Part shown: piece after piece, positions 53,510-61,702 of the stretch
Layout of the letters: each line of letters begins with the position of its first letter
Numbering within the stretch: the stretch's first letter is position 1
From: Alkalicoccobacillus gibsonii
GTDB taxonomy: Bacteria > Bacillota > Bacilli > Bacillales > Bacillaceae_D
Direction of reading: 5' to 3'
DNA: 64,000 nucleotides
NCBI RefSeq assembly: GCF_016798245.1
Contig: NZ_JAEUZA010000002.1
Span: forward strand, 62,001 to 126,000
Notes under the pieces: model-generated
The model's input: the letters and a program-made list of their open reading frames with translations, nothing else
The model's database searches: none
Told to the model about the DNA's origin: nothing
Program-made: the position numbers and the translations under genes

Positions 53510-55510
53510 ATGTCCAACAAGAAAAGAAGAGCATTATCATCAAGAGTACACACTTCATTAAAAACAAAATTACTTCTATCTTTTCTTTTAGTACTAATCA
53601 TACCGAGTTTTTTAATTGCGATTATTTCCTTTCTCAGTGCAAGTCAGAACGTTGATAAACAACTCGATGGTTCAGCCAAAGAGAGTCTATTCATTATAAA
53701 TCAGACAATTAGTAGCTTTATTTTAAGTCAAATAGAAAACATTGATTACTTATCAAGCACAAGTGATGTGGCTTCCTTTTTAGAGGAAGATACACCAGAA
53801 CAACGAATGCTTCTAGATGATTTTCAAGCTTCGCGTAGAAATGTGGAGCTGACCTTTGTGGGAACAGAGCAAGGACACTTTATCCAAGCACCCAACGATT
53901 CCCCAGTTGATTCAGATTATGATCCACGCGTACGCCCATGGTATGAGCAGGCGTTTAATCAGCCAGGAGAAGTAGTTATAACCCCTCCTTATGTCTCTGC
54001 TTCGACAGACTCGCTTGTTACAACCATTGCGAAAACAACGGATGATGAATTAGGTGTGGCAGGTCTTGATATCACATTAGATGCACTGACGGACTTGTTT
54101 ACGAACACTTCAATTGGGAAGGAGGGCTATGTCTTCCTTTTAGATAATGAGAATCGATATTTGGCACATCCAACGGAAGCGGTAGGAGAGCCGGCAAGCG
54201 ATTCGTACCAGGCTTTTCAAGAATCTGATTCCGGACAAGTGGATACAAATGTAAATGGGGAAGCAGCGACGCTAAGCTTTCAAACGAATCCGGAAACAGG
54301 GTGGAAAATCGTTGCAGTCTCCTTCGACAAAGAAGTAGCTCAGGCTGCACAGCCCATTTTAGTGACATCTGGAATTGTCACATTGGCTTCGATTGTTGTA
54401 GGTATGGTGCTTGTCTTATTATTGGTTCGATCGATTACTGGACCCCTACGTAAGCTAACAGACTCTGCTGAACAGATGAGTGAAGGGGACCTGAGGGTAT
54501 CATTTAATGTGACTTCAAATGAAAAAGATGAAATCAATCGTTTAAGCCGGGCATTTGATCTGATGAGGGGCTCCCTATCAAATATGATTTCTCAGGTTCA
54601 GGACAAGTCTCAATATGTAGCTGCTTCCGCGGAAGAACTGTCTGCAAGCGCAGAGGAAAATACAAAAGCAACGGAGCAAATTTCAGCGGATGTACAGGAA
54701 ATGGCACATAAGGTGGATCGTCAAAAAGATCTGATTCAACAAGGAAATGTGGCAACGCAGAAGATGACAGAGAGCGTTTCATCCGTAACAGGCCGTGCCA
54801 ATTCGGTTCTTCAAAATACAGTTAAAGCTACAGAGGCTGTGGAAGACGGCAGTGCAGCCATTTCTAACAGCATTCAACAGATGCAGCAGGTAAAGCAAAC
54901 GGTGGAAGAACTTTCGTACAGCGTCACGGGTCTTGGCAACAAGGCAAAAGAGGTTACGAAAGTGATTGATGAGATTACAGGAATTGCTGAACAAACCAAT
55001 CTCCTAGCCTTAAACGCAGCCATTGAAGCGGCACGTGCAGGGGAGCAAGGAAAAGGCTTTGCCGTTGTTGCTGAGCAGGTCCGCAAGCTTGCTGAACAAT
55101 CAGCTGACTCTGCAAAGGTGATCAAATCGACACTTGAAGCCGTGCAAAAAGAAACAAATCAAACGACTGTAAAGATGAATGAAAGTACAGAACAAGTCCA
55201 AAAAGGAATTGAAGTAGTGAACCAAGCGGGCACTACCTTTAACGTAGTAAAACAATTCATGGAAGGTGTCTCAGACGATGTTCAAAACGTGAACGAAGAA
55301 ACGAAGCACCTAGATGCCGGAACGAAGCAATTTATAGAAGCCTTCAGAGAAAACTCTACGATTGCAGAGATGACTGCAGCCAACTCTGAAAACGTGACAG
55401 CTTCAACAGAGGAGCAGCTTGCATCCATGCAGGAAATCGCTGCTTCGGTTACCAGCCTTTCGCAAGTGGCGGAGGAGCTGCAGGACTTGGCGTTGCGGTT
55501 TGAGTTATAG
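53510..55510 (+). CDS. Methyl-accepting chemotaxis protein with Cache sensor
   Basis: This 666-residue chemoreceptor has a first membrane helix near residues 20-45, an extracellular dCache sensor of about 240 residues and a second helix ([24 protein letters not shown]). A HAMP domain ([22 protein letters not shown]) and a long coiled-coil signalling domain follow, with the tip motif [47 protein letters not shown]. The sensor contains [12 protein letters not shown] and the helix-beta pattern [13 protein letters not shown], which are common in Cache domains that bind amino acids or organic acids. A sigma-D-like promoter precedes it, so it should be expressed with flagellar genes. Confidence 0.95.
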   Translation: MSNKKRRALSSRVHTSLKTKLLLSFLLVLIIPSFLIAIISFLSASQNVDKQLDGSAKESLFIINQTISSFILSQIENIDYLSSTSDVASFLEEDTPEQRMLLDDFQASRRNVELTFVGTEQGHFIQAPNDSPVDSDYDPRVRPWYEQAFNQPGEVVITPPYVSASTDSLVTTIAKTTDDELGVAGLDITLDALTDLFTNTSIGKEGYVFLLDNENRYLAHPTEAVGEPASDSYQAFQESDSGQVDTNVNGEAATLSFQTNPETGWKIVAVSFDKEVAQAAQPILVTSGIVTLASIVVGMVLVLLLVRSITGPLRKLTDSAEQMSEGDLRVSFNVTSNEKDEINRLSRAFDLMRGSLSNMISQVQDKSQYVAASAEELSASAEENTKATEQISADVQEMAHKVDRQKDLIQQGNVATQKMTESVSSVTGRANSVLQNTVKATEAVEDGSAAISNSIQQMQQVKQTVEELSYSVTGLGNKAKEVTKVIDEITGIAEQTNLLALNAAIEAARAGEQGKGFAVVAEQVRKLAEQSADSAKVIKSTLEAVQKETNQTTVKMNESTEQVQKGIEVVNQAGTTFNVVKQFMEGVSDDVQNVNEETKHLDAGTKQFIEAFRENSTIAEMTAANSENVTASTEEQLASMQEIAASVTSLSQVAEELQDLALRFEL

Positions 55511-55522
55511 AAGGAATAACAG

Positions 55523-55560
55523 AAAACACACTCTGGATGCCCGGAGTGTGTTTTTCCTTT
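55523..55560 (+). terminator. Intrinsic terminator of the chemoreceptor gene
   Basis: AACACACTC and GAGTGTGTT form the stem with inner GG/CC pairs, followed by TTTCCTTTT. Confidence 0.88.
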
Positions 55561-55563
55561 TAC

Positions 55564-56268
55564 TTACATATCATCTGTCATACTGCGCTTAAAGAATACG
55601 AGAACAAAGATTATAGAGGCAAGAACCCATAATGAAATAACACCTACGGGAAGCCATGATGTTGTATTATGAAGCTCAATTGCTTGAACAATCGGAAAAT
55701 ACTCAATGATGGTTGATGCGATCTTATTATTTTCAAAGAAATCGAGCACTAATAGCAAAGGTGTAAATCCAAAGAGGAACATGATTGGCATGGAGTAGAC
55801 ATAGGTTGATGCGATACTTTTTGCAAAGAGTCCAACGCCAATACCTATCGATAGAAAGAATATAAACAATAAGAAGATAGCTACGATGACACGTAGTTCT
55901 AATAATGGTTCAAACCCTAGAATAAATCATGAAATAGTAAGAGTGACAACAGTGAGGAGTGTCGTCAATAAACTCTTACCCACAATAATGTCAGCAAACG
56001 TTGCAGGCGATTGAATGAGGCCACGTAATGTATTCTTTTCATTTTCTTCAGCCATCATTGTTAACATCGTGTTAGTGGTAACAGCGGAGAACGTGATGCC
56101 GATAATGGTGTAAAGGCTAAATATTAATGCTTCATCTCCGCCTTCAGTCATTTGGCTGTACATTAATGCCATTAATATAGGAAGAACCGCCGTTACAAGT
56201 AAAATTGTATTCTTCAAAAAATCCTTATAATCCTTTTCAAAAATGGCAGCTATGCGTTGAGTATTCAT
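55564..56268 (-). pseudogene. ABC-2 type permease gene with internal UGA codon
   Basis: The frame encodes a 234-residue ABC-2 membrane protein in one continuous frame, interrupted once by TGA at 55927-55929. The part before it reads NTQRIAAIFEKDYKDFLKNTILLVTAVLPILMALMY...EENEKNTLRGLIQSPATFADIIVGKSLLTTLLTVVTLTIS. The part after it continues FILGFEPLLELRVIVAIFLLFIFFLSIGIGVGLFAKS...MPIMFLFGFTPLLLVLDFF and a last helix. The replaced codon was perhaps TGG (Trp). With the stop only about three of six helices would be made, so the exporter formed with the adjacent ATPase would fail unless the stop is misread or is a sequence error. Confidence 0.87.
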
Positions 56269-57116
56269 TAGACAAGCTCCTTTCCTGTAACTTTTAAGAA
56301 GATTTGGCCAAGCGTTGGGTGGTCTGAATGCATGGACTTGATTTGATTGGTTGCGATTAGTTCTTGAATTTGGTTTGCATTTTCTGGTTTGTTTTTGATG
56401 ACCATCTGATCACCATCGTAGGTTTCTACGTGGAATGCTCTCGTAGAATATTTATACCTAAGCGCAGCAGGACTATCGACTTCTTGCAATTCACCTTCAT
56501 GAAGGAACGCAACGCGATCACATAACTCTGTTGCTTCTTCCATATTATGGGTTGTTAAGAAAATGGTTGTTCCGGCTTCGTTTAATCGTTGCAACCCACG
56601 ATGAATGTGCGTCATGTTTGCAGGATCCAGTGCAGATGTAGGCTCATCTAGAAAAACAAGCTCTGGTTTGTGAATCAATGCTTTAGCAAGAAGAACACGT
56701 TGCTTCATTCCTTTTGATAATTTTGAAACGATGCGAGACCCATCATCCTGTAAATTTACTTCTTTTAAAAGAACATCAATTTGCAAAACAGGCACTCCGT
56801 ATAATTTACAAAAAAGTTTTAAATTGTCATAAACGGTTAGTCGCTCGTATAGAGAGCTGTTATCAGATAAGATCCCAATCTTTGATTTAAATGAAGCAGA
56901 TCCAAATTTTGATGTTTCCATCCCTAGAACCTTAACCTCTCCAGACGTTGGTGATAATTCACCTGTGAGGATTTTATTTGTTGTTGTTTTACCAGATCCA
57001 CTTGGTCCAAGTAAGCCAAAGATTTCTCCTTTTTTAACATGTAGCGTTACATTTTTAATGGCTGTGTGTGAGCCAAATGTCTTCTTTAATCCGTTTACTT
57101 CGATTACGTTTTCCAT
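56268..57116 (-). CDS. ABC transporter ATP-binding protein (exporter type)
   Basis: This 282-residue ATPase has Walker A GPSGSGKTT, Q-loop replaced by the ILSDNSSLYERLTVYDNL segment, signature LSKGMKQRVLLAKAL, Walker B LVFLDEPTSALD and switch histidine LTTHNMEEA. It resembles exporters paired with ABC-2 permeases. It directly precedes the permease gene, which carries an internal stop. The leftward gene upstream of it encodes a LytTR regulator with an ABC-like half whose sequence parallels this ATPase. The substrate is unknown. Confidence 0.93.
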   Translation of the reverse strand: MENVIEVNGLKKTFGSHTAIKNVTLHVKKGEIFGLLGPSGSGKTTTNKILTGELSPTSGEVKVLGMETSKFGSASFKSKIGILSDNSSLYERLTVYDNLKLFCKLYGVPVLQIDVLLKEVNLQDDGSRIVSKLSKGMKQRVLLAKALIHKPELVFLDEPTSALDPANMTHIHRGLQRLNEAGTTIFLTTHNMEEATELCDRVAFLHEGELQEVDSPAALRYKYSTRAFHVETYDGDQMVIKNKPENANQIQELIATNQIKSMHSDHPTLGQIFLKVTGKELV

Positions 57117-57281
57117 TTTGTTGCCCTCCCTTGTTTATCTGTCTCTATCATAGACCGCACAAGGGGTTGCTGCATTCGAATCATTATGAAATGTACCTAA
57201 AAGAAGACGAATGGTACCTAGATTTCACTTGAATGGTGTCCATTTCTTCTTATGTGATTCACTTAATTTGATGAACGGTAC

Positions 57282-58229
57282 CTATCGTAAGCTAAATCTT
57301 TCTTGAATCTCCTGGATCTTTGTTCGTGACAACGGAATGGTCGATTGAACACTATTATCAATCCGAAGCGAATACGCATTTTTTGACCAAGTGATGATTT
57401 CACGTACTTTTTGCAGGTTCACAATATAAGACCTGTGGCATCGATAAAATCCATATACATTTAACTTCTTTTCAATCTCTGAAAGGGTTAGATCCATCAG
57501 GTAAGATTGATCATTAATCACAATCTTTCCCTTTCCATCCTGACTCTCTATGTAATCAATCTCTAATGGGTCAAATAGGATGATCTTATCGTCAACCTTC
57601 GCTGGGATTTTAAATAAATGATCAAATGAGGTTTTCGGTGTGTCCTCTGTTTCCTCCTCGTTTGGCTCCTCATCAATCTCTATTTTTTTTAAGCCACTTT
57701 GTTGCAGCTTATATGGAATGTCCCCTAAAAGGAGTGCATGCTCCATATTCGAAACAAAGATTAAAGTCGGGATTGCGTCTTGTTTAATCCGTTCTAGCAT
57801 AGCGACAAATGTTTGTGTTGTTAGGACGTCTACACCATGAATGGATTCAACAAAGACCATGGAGCCAGGTGCGCTAAGTAAATACTTAATATAATGAACT
57901 CTGCGAACCTCAGAAACAGAACATTTATGTAACGGCTTTTTTGCAATGGATGCTAAATCGAATTGAACAAGAATGTCGTGCAGCGTTAATTTACATCCAA
58001 ACCATTTATGATAAAAAGAAACATTCTCTTGTACTGTGAGACGAGTATACAAACCATCCTTTTGATCAAAGATGGGAGTGGTTATTTGAGTTTGTAACTT
58101 CTTAATAATCTCTGTTTGCAAATCCGTATTGCTATAGACTGTAGTCACTTCTTTATCACTTGTAGTTAGAGAAAATGCTGGAATAGATTCAGATGAAATC
58201 ATGTCTTGATCAATGCTGAAAGTAGTCAT
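57282..58229 (-). CDS. LytTR regulator with a degenerate ABC ATPase-like domain
   Basis: The product has 315 residues. The C-terminal about 100 residues are a LytTR DNA-binding domain: LFDPLEIDYIESQDGKGKIVIN, SLSEIEKKL-like helix, FYRCHRSYIVNLQKVREIITWSKNAYSLRI. The N-terminal about 190 residues resemble an ABC ATPase without Walker A. DGLYTRLTVQENVSFYHKWFG matches the Q-loop region, HKCSVSEVRRVHYIKYLLSAPGSMVFVESIHGVD matches signature plus Walker B, and TLIFVSNMEHALLL matches the switch region. It therefore cannot hydrolyse ATP normally. I chose the ATG at 58229, with AAGGGGC upstream. It probably controls the adjacent exporter genes, perhaps by pairing with the true ATPase. Confidence 0.85.
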   Translation of the reverse strand: MTTFSIDQDMISSESIPAFSLTTSDKEVTTVYSNTDLQTEIIKKLQTQITTPIFDQKDGLYTRLTVQENVSFYHKWFGCKLTLHDILVQFDLASIAKKPLHKCSVSEVRRVHYIKYLLSAPGSMVFVESIHGVDVLTTQTFVAMLERIKQDAIPTLIFVSNMEHALLLGDIPYKLQQSGLKKIEIDEEPNEEETEDTPKTSFDHLFKIPAKVDDKIILFDPLEIDYIESQDGKGKIVINDQSYLMDLTLSEIEKKLNVYGFYRCHRSYIVNLQKVREIITWSKNAYSLRIDNSVQSTIPLSRTKIQEIQERFSLR

Positions 58230-58332
58230 GACGTTGCCCCTTTGTACAAACATTCTTGTAGTCTTTTGTTAAGCGTACAATATTGGAGACTATTGTCAAT
58301 TTAAAAATTTGTATTATTTCCTCGAAAATAAT

Positions 58333-58382
58333 TTGTCATTTCGTTCTATCTGTTATACTATAAATATAACAGATAGAACGAA
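58333..58382. promoter_or_regulatory. Promoter inside an 18-bp-arm palindromic operator
   Basis: TTCGTTCTATCTGTTATA (58340-58357) and its exact complement (58365-58382) flank a 7-nt centre. TTGTCA (58333-58338) and TACTAT (58356-58361) form a promoter with 17-bp spacing whose -10 box lies inside the palindrome. It lies 12 nt before the GntR gene, so autorepression is very likely. It may also affect the divergent LytTR gene. Confidence 0.85.
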
Positions 58383-58394
58383 AGGGGTTAGAAA

Positions 58395-58784
58395 GTGATT
58401 ATTACGCTCGATTTTGAATCGAAGGATGCAATCTATACTCAAATTATTCAACAAGTCATTATTGGAATAGCGAAGGGTGAGCTTCAACCTAATGATCCTT
58501 TGCCATCCGTACGTTCCTTGGCTTCAGACATTGGAATTAACTTGCATACAGTGAATAAAGCGTATCAGCAGTTAAAACAGGATGGATACATTTTAATCCA
58601 CCGACAAAAAGGTGTTGTGATTCACCCTGATGGTGTAATAAAGGCCGATTCTGCATATATAGAGAGCCTTAAACAAACGCTTAAGCCGATCATGGCTGAA
58701 GCGGTATGCAGAGAATTAAAGGAAGAAGAGTTGATAAGTTTATATAAAGAAGTGTTACACGAATTTAAAAAAGGAGATGAGTGA
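58395..58784 (+). CDS. GntR family regulator, YtrA type
   Basis: This short GntR regulator of 129 residues has a winged helix (DAIYTQIIQQVIIGIAKGELQPNDPLPSVRSLASDIGINLHTVNKAYQQLKQDGYILIHRQKGVVI) and only a small C-terminal dimerisation part, as in YtrA. Genes of this type usually regulate neighbouring membrane transport or cell-envelope genes. It overlaps the downstream membrane protein gene by 4 nt, and a large palindrome covers its promoter. GAAAGGGG lies 7 nt before the GTG start. Confidence 0.92.
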   Translation: MIITLDFESKDAIYTQIIQQVIIGIAKGELQPNDPLPSVRSLASDIGINLHTVNKAYQQLKQDGYILIHRQKGVVIHPDGVIKADSAYIESLKQTLKPIMAEAVCRELKEEELISLYKEVLHEFKKGDE

Positions 58785-59899
58785 GAATGACTTCAAGTAC
58801 ACTGATTGCCATGTTATCATTAATATTCTTACCAATAGCCTTGATTTTGGCGAGTACACCTTATTTAACTCGTAAGACAGAGAGCTTTGGTGTATCTATT
58901 CCAGAAAGTGTATATGGTGAGAATCAACTACAGAACATGAGAAGGCGCTACGCTCAGTGTATGGTGATCTTAAGTGTCATTTTAATGGGTGGATTTACTG
59001 GTGGTGTCTTGATGCTTTCATTACATGAGGAGACTATTGGTATCTTCTTTGCCGTAGCCATTATCTTATTTGTAATCGGAGCCTTTTTCGTTTACTTAAA
59101 ATTTCATCGTGATATGAAGGAACTAAAAAAGAATGCAAATTGGGCGAGGGAGCGAGCACAAAAGATCGTTGTGAGAACGGACTTTCGTAGTGAGCGAATA
59201 ACGTATTCGAATATGTGGTACATTGTTCCCGTTTTAATGGTGCTTCTGACAACTGTGCTGACAGCTATTTTTTATGATCGCTTACCAGCCTTGCTGCCAT
59301 TGCAGGTTAACTTTGCTGGTGAGGTAACACACGCAGTGGAGAAAAGCTATCGTGCAGCTTTCTTTATGCCGATTATGCAATCATATTTGATCATACTTTT
59401 CCTTTTCATAAATGTAGTCATTGCTAAAGCGAAACAACAGCTACAAGCAGATGACCCAGAAAAGTCCTTTCAGCAAATTCGGGCATTTCGCAAAACATGG
59501 TCACTGTTTCTCCTTTTAAGTACGATTTTATTAACAATCATGTTTTCATTTATTCAATGGACCTATTTCTATCCAGTTGATTACACCATCGTTCTAGTGG
59601 TCACACTTTCTGTCACTGCTGTTATATTAATTGGTGCGCTATGGCTTGCCTTCAAGACTGGCCAAGGAGGAAGTAGAGTTCATACAGATCACTCTGCACA
59701 GACTGATCATATTGACCGAGACAATGATCGATACTGGAAATTGGGTCAAATTTACGTAAACCCAAACGATCCCTCTTTATTTCTAGAAAAACGCTTTGGG
59801 GTTGGCTGGACAGTTAATTTTGCAAGACCAGTTGCATGGCTCCTGCTCGCGGGTGTAGTTATCACAGCAATTGGCATACCTATGTTACTTACAATGTAG
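58781..59899 (+). CDS. DUF1648/DUF5808 membrane protein
   Basis: The product has 372 residues with about eight membrane helices. It contains a DUF1648-like part ([33 protein letters not shown]) and near the C-terminus the DUF5808 segment DRYWKLGQIYVNPNDPSLFLEKRFGVGWTVNFARP. Such proteins are commonly co-transcribed with a YtrA-type GntR repressor in bacilli, and their function is unknown; cell-envelope stress is often suspected. It overlaps the GntR gene by 4 nt. The frame is intact. Confidence 0.88.
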   Translation: MRMTSSTLIAMLSLIFLPIALILASTPYLTRKTESFGVSIPESVYGENQLQNMRRRYAQCMVILSVILMGGFTGGVLMLSLHEETIGIFFAVAIILFVIGAFFVYLKFHRDMKELKKNANWARERAQKIVVRTDFRSERITYSNMWYIVPVLMVLLTTVLTAIFYDRLPALLPLQVNFAGEVTHAVEKSYRAAFFMPIMQSYLIILFLFINVVIAKAKQQLQADDPEKSFQQIRAFRKTWSLFLLLSTILLTIMFSFIQWTYFYPVDYTIVLVVTLSVTAVILIGALWLAFKTGQGGSRVHTDHSAQTDHIDRDNDRYWKLGQIYVNPNDPSLFLEKRFGVGWTVNFARPVAWLLLAGVVITAIGIPMLLTM

Positions 59900-59991
59900 A
59901 GGATAAAATTCATTCAAATGAACGATAGCCAATCTGCTCTCATATTGTATACTAGGTATTAGTTTATCTTAAACGATGGGGTGCAAGTATA

Positions 59992-60909
59992 ATGAACCTT
60001 GAACAAATATATCAAGAGTTAATAACATCAATAAAAACAGAAAATGTATGCCTTGCTGAACCTCTCAGAGATCATGTGTACACAAAAATGGGTGGGAATG
60101 CAGACTTATTTGTCACACCTGAAAGTATAAATGAGTTGAGAGCAGCATTAGATATTCGGAAATCACATCACATGCCATTAACGATCCTTGGAAGTGGCTC
60201 AAACGTCATTATTAAAGATGGTGGCATTCGTGGTATGACAATTGGTATGGGTAAATTAACGAATCTCTTTATTGAAGGAGATAAAATGATTGCTCAAGCT
60301 GGAGGAACGATTATAGGTGCATCAAGAAAAGCACTTGATCATAATCTTTCCGGACTTGAATTTGCTTGCGGCATACCAGGTAGTGTCGGTGGGGCATTGT
60401 ATATGAATGCTGGTGCCTACGGCGGAGAAATCTCCGAAGTGTTAGAACGAGCAACGGTTATGACTCAGGAAGGCGATATTTTGACGATTGAAAAAGAAGA
60501 CTTAAACCTTGGATATCGGAAAAGTACGTTCCAAAGCAACGACTATATTATTCTTGAGGGCGAATTCAAGCTGACCATCGGAGATCCAATTGTCATCAAG
60601 GCCAAAATGGATGCATTGACTGAAGCAAGGGAATCCAAACAGCCACTTGAGTATCCTTCATGTGGAAGTGTCTTTAAGCGCCCACCTGGTCATTTCGCAG
60701 GAAAGCTTATTCAAGACAGTAACCTACAAGGAACAAGAATTGGTGGAGCAGAGGTTTCCAAAAAGCATGCAGGCTTTATTGTGAACATCGATGGAGCCAC
60801 ATCAAAAGATTATTTAGATTTAATTAAGCTCGTTCAAAAAACGGTAAAAACCAATTTTCAGGTTGAATTGGATACTGAAGTCATTGTGCTTGGCGAAGAT
60901 CTTAAATAA
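59992..60909 (+). CDS. murB: UDP-N-acetylenolpyruvoylglucosamine reductase
   Basis: This FAD enzyme reduces UDP-GlcNAc-enolpyruvate to UDP-MurNAc with NADPH, an early step of peptidoglycan synthesis in the cytoplasm. The 305-residue sequence has the FAD-binding region ILGSGSNVIIKDGGIRGMTIGMGKL, GLEFACGIPGSVGGALYMNAGAYGGEISEVLE, the type II motif GYRKSTFQ, and the active-site serine region YPSCGSVFKRPPGHFAGKLIQ. It is monocistronic, outside the usual mur cluster, as in several bacilli that have a second MurB. All key residues appear intact. Confidence 0.96.
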   Translation: MNLEQIYQELITSIKTENVCLAEPLRDHVYTKMGGNADLFVTPESINELRAALDIRKSHHMPLTILGSGSNVIIKDGGIRGMTIGMGKLTNLFIEGDKMIAQAGGTIIGASRKALDHNLSGLEFACGIPGSVGGALYMNAGAYGGEISEVLERATVMTQEGDILTIEKEDLNLGYRKSTFQSNDYIILEGEFKLTIGDPIVIKAKMDALTEARESKQPLEYPSCGSVFKRPPGHFAGKLIQDSNLQGTRIGGAEVSKKHAGFIVNIDGATSKDYLDLIKLVQKTVKTNFQVELDTEVIVLGEDLK

Positions 60910-60914
60910 AGAAA

Positions 60915-60948
60915 GAGAAGCGTAGAAATCACTCTGCGCTTCTTTTTT
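60915..60948 (+). terminator. Intrinsic terminator of murB
   Basis: AGAAGCGTAGA and TCTGCGCTTCT form the stem with one mismatch and end in six T. Confidence 0.9.
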
Positions 60949-61001
60949 ATAGTAAAATAAGGAAGATACATAGATACATTCATTTAATTGGGGGCCACTA
61001 G

Positions 61002-61547
61002 ATGAAAAAGGTAGAAAAGATGGATAAGCACTTAGAGCAAATGAAGCCACCTCTTCAAACGGCTGATATTCAAAAGGTCGTACAAGCAGCGTACCAAATC
61101 GATTTAAATAGCAAGATCGTGCAGGACCATAATTTCGCCCAATTTTTAAAAGAAAACCAATCAGGTCAGCAGATTCGTCAATTTATTAATCAGACATACG
61201 GAATCAACCTCGATGCCATCTCCGCTTTAGAAGGTTCGCGCATCTCCCTTTACTCCAAAAATCAATGGATCGTTCAAGATGATCAAGATCTATTTGTAGT
61301 CTGGACAGGAATTGGTGATGTTGACGTAAAGGTCTATCCAACTGATCTGTACAAAAACAAAACAAATACCTCATCACTACCTAGCGAGTTAAAAGCCTCA
61401 TTACAATCGCTTGGATATCAGCCCGATGAACAGAGTGGCGGCTACTATTACAAGGATCCAGCCGGACAAGCTGTACCAGATTCCTTTAAAGGCCAGACGA
61501 TGGGAGCCATTATGCAGGTGGTGAGGGGTTTAGATGAGGAGATTTAA
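61002..61547 (+). CDS. Hypothetical protein, 181 aa
   Basis: I do not recognise this protein. It is soluble with no signal peptide. The first about 70 residues are helical and rich in Lys and Gln (MKKVEKMDKHLEQMKPPLQTADIQKVVQAAYQIDLNSKIVQDHNFAQFLKENQSGQQIRQFINQTYGINLDAI). The rest is more beta-like (ISLYSKNQWIVQDDQDLFVVWTGIGDVDVKVYP) and ends GQTMGAIMQVVRGLDEEI. GGGGGCC lies before the ATG. It is a single gene between two terminators. The frame is open and codon use is ordinary, so it is probably real. Confidence 0.7.
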   Translation: MKKVEKMDKHLEQMKPPLQTADIQKVVQAAYQIDLNSKIVQDHNFAQFLKENQSGQQIRQFINQTYGINLDAISALEGSRISLYSKNQWIVQDDQDLFVVWTGIGDVDVKVYPTDLYKNKTNTSSLPSELKASLQSLGYQPDEQSGGYYYKDPAGQAVPDSFKGQTMGAIMQVVRGLDEEI

Positions 61548-61594
61548 AAAGGTCATATAAAGAGGCTGTTAAGCCCCTTTATATGACTTTTATT
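61548..61594 (+). terminator. Intrinsic terminator
   Basis: AAAAGGTCATATAAAGGG-type left arm pairs with CCCCTTTATATGAC, followed by TTTTATTTT. Confidence 0.88.
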
Positions 61595-61633
61595 TTATAT
61601 GAGTACAAATTATATCACTCACTCTCTACAAAA

Positions 61634-61680
61634 ATTGGTTCCAATCCATAGTGAAATCGCTACCAATCGGAGCCTATAAT
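61634..61680 (+). promoter_or_regulatory. Promoter region of the PTS regulator gene
   Basis: TATAAT (61675-61680) lies 23 nt before the chosen start and ATTGGTTCCAAT (61634-61645) is a perfect 5-bp-arm palindrome upstream. No strong -35 box is seen, as expected for an activator-dependent promoter. The TATAAT overlaps an earlier in-frame ATG, which argues against that start. Confidence 0.55.
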
Positions 61681-61702
61681 GAAAAGCAAGGAGGAGCCCT
61701 TT

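Noticed and set aside
61679-61702. Upstream ATG for the BglG/MtlR-type regulator
   Set aside because: It overlaps a TATAAT box and precedes a strong AAGGAGGAG site that serves the next ATG.
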